The notes under the pieces are model-generated. The model ran no database searches and was not told where the DNA came from. It saw only the letters and a program-made list of their open reading frames with translations. Below, in pieces: positions 25,057 through 52,110 of a stretch of DNA of 64,000 bases. A program made the position numbers and the translations under genes. Every line of letters starts with the position of its first letter. Position 1 is the stretch's first letter. The stretch comes from Omphiscola glabra (lineage: Eukaryota; Mollusca; Gastropoda; Lymnaeidae). The stretch is taken from positions 26,762,348-26,826,347 of the forward strand of contig OZ024804.1 in NCBI GenBank assembly GCA_964017045.1, given 5' to 3'.

Positions 25057-25356
25057 GGTTACCGGAAATTTGATCGAAATAAATTTCGTCGACGGAAAAT
25101 TGATCGACGGTAATTTGATCGAACGGAAATTTGTTCGAATCTTTTTTTCAGTCGAGACGTTAAAATTTTCGTCAAATTTCTTTTTGAACGCACTATACTA
25201 TTTAGTAAAACAAAATAATGCGTTCAAAAAGAAATTTGACGCAAAATTTTAACGTATAAATAAAAAAAACGATTCGACCAAATTTCCGTTCGATCAAATT
25301 TCCGTCCATCAATTTTCCGTCGACCAAATTTCTTTCGATCAAATTTCCGGATACGC
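25057..25356. mobile_element. TIR element with perfect 8-bp target duplication
   Basis: A 300-bp, almost fully palindromic element. The left end is 'ggttaccggaaatttgatcg' and the right end, reverse-complemented, is 'gcgtatccggaaatttgatc'. The direct repeat ctcaaact flanks it (25049-25056 and 25357-25364). The inner parts repeat 'aaatttcgtcgacgg' motifs in inverted order. A relative lies at 38586-38857. Confidence 0.88.
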
Positions 25357-25496
25357 CTCAAACTTGATAAATGGTACTCAAGGCACGGAGTAAATGCGGC
25401 GTGCTCAAAATGGCGTCTGCCCCGGATTGTCTGAATTTACCAGCGTCATTATCATCAATGTCATCTTAAAACACGCGGAATTCAATTTTAGAGTTT

Positions 25497-25752
25497 GTCC
25501 ACCTACACATGAGTTTGTCAACCTAAGCACATAGCCACCTACACCTGAGCACATAACCACCTACACCTGAGTTTGTCCACCTGAGCACATAACCACCTAC
25601 ACCTGAGTTTGTCCACCTGGGAACATAACCACCTACACCTGAGTTTGTCCACCTGGGCTCATAACCACCTAAACCTGAGTTTGTCCACCTGAACACATAA
25701 CCACCTACACCTGAGTTTGTCCACCTGAGCACATAACCACATACACATAATT
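25497..25752. repeat. 36-bp minisatellite
   Basis: About six copies of a 36-bp unit with 'cataaccacctacacctgag' and then 'tttgtccacctgagca'. Confidence 0.92.
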
Positions 25753-25869
25753 CAGACGCACCCCATCCATATATTTTAGACAATAGGCCCTATAATTAAT
25801 ACTTGAGGATTCTCTTCCCTACACTTAAGTCCCTTTTTCCGTCGCAGTAATGACTAAGCTCCCTAGCCA

Positions 25870-26045
25870 CATAAATTTCTCAGTAGTTGACACCGCGAAC
25901 AGAAGGGCCCAGAAGCACAGGAAAGTGGGTGCGGTCTGCCATGGGCGAGACTTTTTATGGAGAGGCGGCATTTTCAGCTAAAAGCAGGGTTTATCCTGAA
26001 AGAGGGGGCGGCAAAAGTCTCGGGAGGCCCTAACCCTAGCAACGC
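25870..26045. other. Unassigned G-rich stretch
   Basis: It ends 'agcaacgccactg', which resembles the end of a hAT MITE. I could not pair it with a left end or a target duplication. Confidence 0.3.
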
Positions 26046-26127
26046 CACTGAAAGGATCCTTTTCTTAACTTTGGCTGGAAAATTACAACAACAAAAAAAA
26101 GGAAACATAGCTTCTCGTCTTTAGCTC

Positions 26128-26516
26128 ATCCGATGACTCGGTGATATTGCTCGTGCCATAGACTTTGTGGACGAAGAAAGAAATATGTTCTGATAACTCG
26201 GTGATATTGCTCGTGCCATAGACTTTGTGGACGAAGAAAGAAATATATTCTGATAACTCGGTGATATTGCTCGTGTCATAGACTTTGTGGACGAAGAAAG
26301 AAATATATTCCGATGACTCGGTGATATTGCTCGTGCCATAGACTTTGTGGACGAAGAAAGAAATATATTCTGATGACTCGGTGATATTGCTCGTGCCATA
26401 GACTTTGTGGACGAAGAAAGAAATATATTCTGATAACTCGGTGATATTGCTCGTGTCATAGACTTTGTGGACGAAGAAAGAAATATATTCTGATAACTCG
26501 GTGATATTGCTCGTGA
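26128..26516. repeat. 60-bp minisatellite
   Basis: About 6.5 copies of an exact 60-bp unit containing 'ctcggtgatattgctcgtgc' and 'catagactttgtggacgaag'. Two minus-strand frames stay open with a 20-residue period. I treat both as by-products. Confidence 0.95.
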
Positions 26517-27536
26517 AAAAAGAAAACTTGGTCGGCCTGTCGACTTGTTTATTAATGGAGGCGCCACAGTGCATGTCTTACTACTGATGACGTCACAGCA
26601 CATATCAATTTAAATAAGACTTGCCAGATTATGACTGATGTTGCCTGTTGTTAATTTTAATGAAATAATCGAATACTTCTTTTTTTTCTGCTACGTTTGA
26701 TTTTCTGCTGTCCTAAATACAGATACGCAGTGGAGGAAAAAGCTTGCAAAATCAGGCCCCGGGGGGGGGGGGGGGGCAATCCCCTTTCCTGCTTTAACCA
26801 AATGACGTCCCTGCTTACGATTACAAAATATTTGTATTGGATTTAGAAAAAAAAAAAAAGCACATCTCGTTTAATATTGAACATTGAAAGCAACGGAGTT
26901 GTTACTTTTTTGTGTTAAAAAATCCACGTGCGTCTGTTCCAGAGTCGCAGATAACGCCCGCCAGTCTTAGGGACATTCCAAGCACACGTGACTCGGCTTT
27001 CACTATTGAGTCCGCGGTAATAAGCAATCAACAAGTATGCCAACTACCAAACGGCCATACCAAAGTATGGCTCACACTATCACACTGTCCCACCACTGTC
27101 CCACTATCACACTAATCCATGTCTGAATAGCAGCGGTAGCACTGCGCCCTACGGGTCTCACGTACCTGGGTTGTTGGTGCTCCGCCAAATGAAGCAGTCA
27201 GTTGTTTCTTCGAATTGTTTACTTCAGCCAGCCATCGGCTATCCCCAACCAACACAGTAATCCTGATGAGTATTTTCAATTGAGTACACAACAACAATCA
27301 CTCGCGGTGTGCTGTCTACACTTGAAATGAACACATCCCCGGTACGACATGATGGTGAAGACAATGAAAGGTTTGCTGGTAACAAAAAAAAATTGCTCCG
27401 CTACACATGACGGGGCGGGCGGGAGGGAAGTGTGGGGGGGTGAATGAGAGAGGGGGGTAAGGTATTGATCGTCACCACTAGACTCTCGTCAACGCTCAAA
27501 CTCACCTGCGCTTGGATAAATAGGTCACCGTGACAA

Positions 27537-27603
27537 CGCCAACCTAGGCCAGCCATTTGATACGACGCAACCCGTCTTATCAAGTGGATGGCCTAGGTTG
27601 GCG
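27537..27603. repeat. Near-perfect hairpin, arms about 30 bp
   Basis: The left arm 'cgccaacctaggccagccat' and the right arm, whose reverse complement starts 'cgccaacctaggccatccac', can pair with few mismatches around a loop near 27567-27573. Confidence 0.75.
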
Positions 27604-28044
27604 TGGTCGCCGTTCATCCACAACGATATGAGGATGCTGGCGTCTATTTACAGCAAAGGGTCTGCAAACTACGGCCCGCGGGCTGAAATGTTTGGAGACC
27701 CCTTGATTTAGAGACTTACCAATTAAACCATTAAGTTCTGCCGCTCCACCAGAGTTAGGGTGTTTTCTTTTACATTCTGGTCTGCTACACAAGTTTTGCG
27801 CAATCTTTTAATGGTAACGTCACCACTTAAGTAACCCAACCTTATCAATTTCACCATGTAACTAAATCAAGGGGATGACTCGGATGAGACTACTACAACT
27901 TCAGAAGGAGGAAATGTATTTATGTTCCCAACACACACACACACATGCACACACATTTTGTTAAAAGTCTTTCTATCATAAACGAGTTAAGTCGCACTAA
28001 AAAGTATTACATAATTTAAAATATATCGATATGCATTATACAAA

Positions 28045-28748
28045 GAAAGACGAGTGCAGAAGTCTAGATAAGCACTCGATGAAGCCAAAGAAAGACCGTG
28101 CAGACGTCTAGATGAGCACTCGATGAAGCCAAAGAAAGACTGTGCAGACGTCTAGATGAGCACTCGATGAAGCCAAAGAAAGACCGTGTAGACGCCTAGA
28201 TGAGCACTCGATGAAGCTAAAGAAAGACCGTGCAGACGTCTAGATAAGCACTCGATGAAGCTAAAGAAAGACCGTGTAGACGTCTAGATGAGCACTCGAT
28301 GAAGCCAAAGAAAGACTGTGTAGACGTCTAGATGAGCACTCGATGAAGCTAAAGAAAGACCGTGCAGACGTCTAGATGAGCACTCGATGAAGCTAAAGAA
28401 AGACCGTGCAGACGTCTAGATGAGCACTCGATGAAGCCAAAGAAAGACTGTGTAGACGTCTAGATGAGCACTCGATGAAGCTAAAGAAAGACCGTGCAGA
28501 CGCCCAGATGAGCACTCGATGAAGCCAAAGAAAGACCGTGCATACGTCTAGATGAGCACTCGATGAAGCCAAAGAAAGACCGTGCAGACGTCCAGATGAG
28601 CACTCGATGAAGCCAAAGAAAGACCGTGCAGACGCCCAGATGAGCACTCGATGAAGCTAAAGAAAGACCGTGCAGACGTCTAGATGAGCACTCGATGAAG
28701 CTAAAGAAAGACCGTGCAGACGCCCAGATGAGCACTCGATGAAGCCAA
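28045..28748. repeat. 44-bp minisatellite
   Basis: About 16 copies of a 44-bp unit with 'gtgcagacgtctagatgagc' and then 'actcgatgaagccaaagaaa'. Alternating 'gaagcc' and 'gaagct' variants suggest a higher-order pattern. Minus-strand open frames are by-products. Confidence 0.95.
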
Positions 28749-29480
28749 ACGATTTGAATGGAATGTAGACAAAACTAAAATACGTTTTATTTTATTAATT
28801 TTTAAAAAAAAATATATTGCGCAGACTTTCTTTGCGTAACGGTAGGGCTGAAAATGTGATAGAATGCGTTGTCATCGGCAAGAAGTCTTATATGTCTAGT
28901 TTCAGCTCGATAGGTTGACGGGAAGTAGGTCTAGCAGATTTTGACACACAGAACCAACAGGAACACACGGGAAAAAAAGGGGGAGTTAATATAAAGGATT
29001 TAATTCAACAAGCCTTAAAAATAAGGTTTGTTGTATAAAAAAAAAAAATAATAAAGTTTGTTGTATAAATCCTTAAAATGCATTTCTTTGTTTGCTTTCA
29101 TGTAAATGTACGTCATTTATCATTTGTGTGAGTGTAGCAACTGAATTTTGGTATGGGAATGGCTTTGATCAAGCTTAGTTCGTGTAAAATATATAAAAGA
29201 CTAAAGATGTATTTAAATATAAATACGTCAAATACAAAGCACTTAGCGATAGCTACACAATTAATCTCCACAGCAAAACATGCACCCATTGACCAAATCA
29301 TTAACATTCTCTCTCTCTCTCTCCCCCCCCCTCCCACACCCCCCCCCCCCCACCACACACACTTCGTTTATTTTTAAAAAAACAGGAAGAACTGATTTTT
29401 CTGGGGAGGGTTGGGGCTTCCGAAGATTTTGCCGCCATAATGAAACATACGGGGGGTGGGGGGACAAAGTTAATATAAAG

Positions 29481-29675
29481 CAGCGGTTCTCACCCTGTGG
29501 GTCGCGACACCTTTGGGGGCCGAACGACCCTTTCACGGGGGTCGCCTAAAACCATCGGAAAACACATAGTCTGCAGTTATGAAGTAGGAACAAAAATAAT
29601 TTTGTGGTTGGGGGTCGCGACAACATGAGGTACTGTATTAAAGGGTCACGGCATTAGGAAGGTTGAGAACCACTG
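29481..29675. mobile_element. SPIN-like hAT MITE with perfect 8-bp target duplication
   Basis: A 195-bp element that begins 'cagcggttctcaccctgtgg' and ends 'aaggttgagaaccactg'. The direct repeat atataaag flanks it (29473-29480 and 29676-29683). Internal motifs include 'gggggccgaacgaccctttc', 'gtcgcctaaaaccatcggaa' and 'ttgggggtcgcgacaacatg'. As I remember them, these are characteristic of the SPIN/URR1 hAT families known from mammals and other animals. It has no coding capacity, so a full-length partner must have moved it. Confidence 0.88.
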
Positions 29676-29859
29676 ATATAAAGGATCTAATAGTGGCGTA
29701 AAAAAAAGTGCGGAGGGGGCGTTACACCCCGGGCTTCCTTGTTTACTCTCCGACTGTGTTGTGACTGCAAGTCTTGACAGTGAAAGCCGAAAAAAATATT
29801 TTATATTCAATATATTTCATTGCATAGTGCTACCTGTATGGACGGGTGGCACCAACACC

Positions 29860-29930
29860 CGTCACACACACACCAACGTCAGGCACACACACACAAATAC
29901 CCGGCACACACACACCAACACAAAAGTCGA
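29860..29930. repeat. CA-rich short minisatellite
   Basis: Three to four units of about 20 bp around 'cacacacaccaac' and 'ggcacacacacaca'. Confidence 0.75.
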
Positions 29931-30324
29931 TGCATGGAAAAAATACGGCTTGATGGATTACTGCTGTTTTGGGGGACAGCTTCGGAAGGGGTGGGGAGAG
30001 ATTCAATTGAGTCTGTTTGGTGAGTGGAAGTGATCCTCCTATCGAATATATTTGCAGGGGCAGAGAGTGCCCTCACCACCCTCGGTTGGGCGCCATTTTA
30101 GGCCTACGGTAGAGTTTTTTCGTGGAAAAGGGAGGGGGGGATTTTAGGCAGCCGCAGGTGTCACTTATCCTAGCTAAGCCACTGCTTACGATTCCGATAT
30201 ATATCTTTTAGAGCCGTCGTGTGGAAAATGATGCTTGAGGGGCCTAAAGTTTTGATGTAATAAAACAAAATCTAATTTGTATGGAGAGGGCATAACACTG
30301 AAAAGTGACAGGAAGTCTGCAAAA

Positions 30325-30706
30325 GCATACTTGAATGTACAAGCATACCAACATTATAAACAAGCATACTGGAATATACAAGCATACCAACAGTATAAAC
30401 AAGCATACTTGAATAGACAAGCATACCAACATTATAAACAAGCATACTTGAATAGACAAGCATACCAACATTATAAACAAGCATACGTGTGTAGACAAGC
30501 ATACCAACATTATAAACAAGCATACTTGAATAGACAAGCATGCCAACATTATAAACAAGCATACTTGAATAGACAAGCATACCAACATTATAAACAAGCA
30601 TACTTGTGTAGACAAGCATACCAACATTATAAACAAGCATACTTGAATAAACAAGCATACCAACATTATAAACAAACATACTTTTGTAGACAAACATATA
30701 GACATT
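30325..30706. repeat. 39-bp minisatellite
   Basis: About ten copies of a 39-bp unit with 'aagcataccaacattataaa' and then 'caagcatacttgaatagac'. It stays open on both strands because the unit is a multiple of 3. Confidence 0.93.
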
Positions 30707-31310
30707 AATTAAGCCAAGCATACTTGAAGTAATAGAAATCAATCCCGCATCCACTCACTAATCAATATCGTGGTAATAAGGGGGAGAGACTGCAATATAC
30801 ATTAATGGTTTTCCTTTCTAAAACGTATATATTGAAATTGTAAAGCACGAACGGAATTAAATTGCTATATTGGTTAGCCTGCAAAGTAATTACATAAGTA
30901 TTTCATTCAAAATATTAACTGAAGAACTCACTTATCTCCGTGTCATATGACCAAGGTATACCTTAAAATAAGACCCAAATGATAAACACTTTAAAAAAAA
31001 TAATATTACAGACTCTAATCTACAAACTTCAGCAGGCCTCTCAGGGGACCCTCACTAGCAAAGTGTACACTTGCGGAAAAGCCTGTATTATATTAATAAC
31101 CATATTTTGAATTTTAAAAAAACGATTTTAGCGCCTTCTGAAGATGGCGCCCGGAGCAGTGTTGTTAGATGGTATACAAAAGGAGAACGTGTCCTTCATT
31201 TTCGGTTTAACAAAAATAATTCCTCCTTTACCCTTAAAATGTCCTCATTTTTGGACATTTTTGTGCCGTGTCAAAATAAAACCTTTTTTTTCCCCCACCT
31301 TTCACTAGGT

Positions 31311-31506
31311 AAACAATATTTTTTCACCGCTGTCTGCTGTTCAGGCCAACTTGGCATCAGTAGAGCAAGAAGAGAACTCAGCACTGGAAATTTTGAACAT
31401 AGTACGGTTGCTGCGAAACAAAATTGAAAACAAATTTTTGCCTTCTAATGAGGAGACAGCAAAAGAGAATATCGAGGAAGAAGACCGGGCTATATTAAGT
31501 ATATAA
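31311..31506 (+). pseudogene. Coding-like fragment of unknown origin
   Basis: A polypyrimidine tract and 'cacctttcactag' precede an open stretch of about 65 codons. Its composition looks like real protein: QANLASVEQEENSALEILNI, then LLRNKIENKFLPSNEE. A second piece in another frame follows (EWQHGYKATLESWKKKG, about 31510-31560). I do not recognise the family. It may be a decayed transposase or one exon of an unknown gene. No partner exon was found. Confidence 0.35.
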
Positions 31507-32039
31507 ATGACGAATGGCAACATGGTTATAAAGCAACTCTTGAATCCTGGAAAAAAAAAGGGATCCAACAATTGTGTGAGTGTAAGTGTTTTGGATATAT
31601 GTTATTTAAAGAACACAATTTGTACAAACAGGAAGATAGGATGCCTTGTATTGAGTTACTACATAACAGATGTGTTAGCATTGATGATGTGAAACTGCAT
31701 GACTAACGTTGCAACTTAATGTCGTTCGGAAAATCTGAAGACAATGGGATTATGTTCTTCGAAGATATTGGTTACATGAATAATGGACGGTATTCTTCAA
31801 ATCTTGCCCCAAAATTAATATGTTTTTAATCATTGAAAATGTGTTGTTATAGCCTGTGTGTTGACCTAATTTTGCTTCAAAGTAGGGCTGTAGCGTCCAC
31901 CACTTATCCCCCCTTTTTATATTGACGTCAGCGTTAAAAATGTCTTTGATCATTATTATGATTAATTTTGGCGCTTCCTACACGAAAGTTTGATATGTCA
32001 CCTCAAAATGTCTAAACGAACTACTGAATTCAAGTATTC

Positions 32040-32165
32040 CGCCCCTGAGACAGTCTCACACACCCTTCTACACGATTGACTATGCGAGTGAGACGGCACC
32101 AGAGAAGGAACGCCTGGTCAGCCGGTGTGCTGCTTTCATACGGCAACCGGGCCGAACTTTCTAGG
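32040..32165. repeat. Interspersed repeat shared with 17285-17420
   Basis: Contains 'acgattgactatgcgagtga', 'aacgcctggtcagccgg' and 'ggcaaccgggccgaactt'. Confidence 0.75.
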
Positions 32166-32169
32166 GCTG

Positions 32170-33037
32170 GGGTGAATATGTTTTATGTCCCCCCCCCCTT
32201 TCCCACCCCGGGGAGACGCGTAGGTGTTTTACAGACGCCTCTCTAATAGGGCTTACGTGGTTTTCTGCAATGTGACTTACTCACACCGCAGCTGGGAAAG
32301 AAAGAGGTTGCCTAGGAGCAGTATCTTCATATTTGGCTATGTCTACCATTACGATCTTTGTCTTGCCCTTAATTTATATCAATCAAATCAAGAGTTATCG
32401 GCACCCTCAATTTCTACCCTACATCCCGATTAAAATGATCGATAATTTTGGTAACGAGAGCTACACTGCCTAGAGGCGCATTAGTACTACCATGGGCAGC
32501 AAAATATTTTTGACGCTCTCTCTTTTATGATACAAACTCTGCAGGTGTCCGAAAATGCCGCATCTCCATATAAAGATAAATTGACACCTGTGTAAACAAC
32601 ATCACCTTTTCCCCTTTCTAGTCAAATGGCAGGGGCGTAGCTAGAGTGTTTGGCGTCAGGAGACATGATTCATTTTTACGCCCTTCAACTCTGAAAATAA
32701 TTATATTCAACCATCAAATACATCAAAGCCCATATGAAACAAGGGGCAGGGGAAGCTTTCTACAAAAAATTTTATTATTATTTTATGTTTTATGAAATAT
32801 AATGAGAGAAATTACATTTTAATTTTTTTTCATAATAATTAAAATCTAAAATCTAGGGAGCATTAGTTTTAAATTTCTAATTATATACATTTTCACAAGA
32901 TGCCCGCGGCGTCGGGCTGAGGACCTGCTGTGCACACATGGTCAACTCAGAAAAAGACGAATTAAATTTAAAGTGAGTTGAAAGTTGAAAGGTTGCCCAA
33001 TGACCTTTCCGCTTAGCCTTTTAGCTCTTGCTAGATC
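32170..33037. other. Region upstream of XYLB
   Basis: No TATA box or start-site motif could be identified with confidence. It contains a repeat fragment at about 32630-32720 ('aggggcgtagctagagtgtt'). The XYLB 5' untranslated region probably ends here. Confidence 0.4.
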
Positions 33038-49687
<16,650 letters not shown>

Positions 49688-52110
49688 AAGGGATAAAATA
49701 ATAACAAAATTTATTAATGATGCCAAAGATTTTCAAGCCAGGTAGCCAATTTATACAAATATTTTTATGAAAGCTTAAATTTAAGCTTTAAACATTAATT
49801 ATTTACATGTATGATTTTATGATTGGTTGATTTAAATTTTATTGTATTCATAAATAATGTCAATATTTTGCACACTTTTAGTATATATTTATTTCAAAAA
49901 ATCTAATTAATTTGACATTTTGAGTGTTTTGTCTCAGGTGGCAAGACAGTTTGTTAAACAACTTTCTTCTGTATGCTTTATAAAATTTTGTCAATCTGAT
50001 AACTTTCTTTGTGTAAGATGGTTCACATTTTGCCTGCATCACTCTTGACATAATGAATACGGTATCCCATAATAAAAGCCAGCACATTGTAACTAAAAGC
50101 AAGTTATTGTTTTAAATGTTATTCCATTTTAACTAGTCCAAGCTTGAGAGGCTTTTTTTATAGAGTCCAAGTGTTATATACATTTAAACTATTCACTCTG
50201 TTGTTGTGGAGAACACAGAAATGATAGATAGCTAAATCTATTTATCATTTAACTATCACAACCACATCATGGACATAAAAGTATTATCTAGTCCACTTGT
50301 TACAGCTAAGCACTTTATTGAAATGAAGCTGTATTCACATAAATAAAGAATCTTTAAAATAATATCACCTAGAGCACAGGATATATATATATATTTACAT
50401 TTTCACTTCTATATTGATTAGATATATCTGCTCTCGTCCTCACTCATATTTCACAATTTATTATTTAGAAGAAACACAACACGACCTATCAATGACAGTA
50501 TCAACATGGCGGCCTTTTCTTTGTTATATCTGTACACTTTTGTGTCTTAAATAATTAGCATGAAAAGTCTTACTGTTACATATATTATACAATATAGTTA
50601 GTCGAGATCAACAATGAAACTTGTGAACTTGGGTAAGATATGGGAAGAGATGCATAATCTATAATAATAATTTGAGATGGGACTCCATATATCCACCAAT
50701 TATTAGTTGTATTGATAAGAGTTTACCTTTTAGAAATAACATGCATAAATAAAGGAGGCTTTTAGAGAATGTGTTCTTTTCTGTGCATTTGGTTCATCTG
50801 GGCAAGGCAAAATTAGAGCTCATCATGGTGTACAATCGGGGTGGACAACATCCACTTGAGAATTGTAAGATGTTTTATCAGGGTAAATTTTTTTTTACTT
50901 CTTCAAAAATCATTATATTTACATTTACAGTGTGAGCTTATTGCCCATTGTTTACTATTCCACCTTGAAAAGATTGATGTATTCCAATTTTATTGCTCAA
51001 GGAATTTTGTTTGCAAGCATCCACCTTATTTTCAAGTTTACAAAATAAAACAAGTAGTTGAGGTGGATCAAAAGCGCCTGAATAAGAAAAACTGTTTGGT
51101 GCTTTCTGAGCTAAACTCATATTTTTTGTTTGCAAACACATTATACTTATACAGATTTTATTTTTGTTTCTTGCTTTAAATTGTTTAAATATTTTCATTT
51201 TAATTAAAGAATTAGTTTTATAAACTGTGATCTATTCTAAGTTATACTTTGCATTATATGTTGTTTTTTTTTAATATATTTTGATTCTGTTTCAATTTAA
51301 TTGAAAACAAAAACCTGTCTATTGGTTTTAAAGTTCTTGCTGTTTTCTGTTGCCACGGAAGTATTAATTGATCATGTCAGAGGTACATAAAATAATAATT
51401 CAGGAGGCTGATCAGTGAGATAATAAGTTTATTGATATATTGTACTTAATAAATCTACATATAACATAACTTACATTAAGTTTTTCATTTAATTTTTTGA
51501 AAAGTTTACACAGTTACACATAAGCAAACCATTTTTAAAGAAAAGTATTGTTACATAATTTATTGTGGAGTTTACTTCAATACTTGAAAGACCAAGTATA
51601 ATTCATTACTTCAATTGGTTGTGATTCGTAAGCCTTTTTACTGGTAGCTCAATTTTCTCCTCTTTGTAGAAAAAAAATTTCTGATTTAAAACATGTATCT
51701 GTTTTAATGGCTTTCATTGAACGTACTCCAATACCCTCTAAGTAGGTTGTATAAATAGTATAAAACTGCACGCTGCACAGATAAATTTCTTTTAACAAAC
51801 AACAAAAAATGCCATTGCATAGTTCTTTGTTATAGAAATTCATTGCTTTGGCTAATTTCTAAAAACTTCAAATCTTTACTTTCATGGATACAAATTACAT
51901 GAGTCATAGAAATATATTAGATACCGGGTAGCATACTACACATTACAGATAGGCTAATGATTTTAAAAATTTGGAAATGGGCGTCAGCAACTCCATGGTT
52001 TAAATTTTAAGCTTTTTTTTTGGCTACATTTTCTTTCATACCTTCCGTTATTTATTTTACTTTTCACTACCAGCAGTTCATTTGTATACAATTTTTATTG
52101 TATCTATGTT
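49688..52110. other. Intergenic region between converging XYLB and NCAPG2
   Basis: It must hold both 3' untranslated regions. Plus-strand AATAAA signals for XYLB are at 50071-50076, 50342-50347 and 50748-50753. Minus-strand signals for NCAPG2 are at 52094-52099, only 12 nt past the stop, and at 52051-52056. I cannot tell which are used. Open frames here show no recognised protein. Confidence 0.55.

Noticed and set aside
26083..26603. Two minus-strand frames with 20-residue repeats
   Set aside because: Both come from the 60-bp minisatellite.
25497..28748. Possible CRISPR arrays
   Set aside because: Units are head-to-tail with no unique spacers, and the genome is eukaryotic. They are minisatellites.
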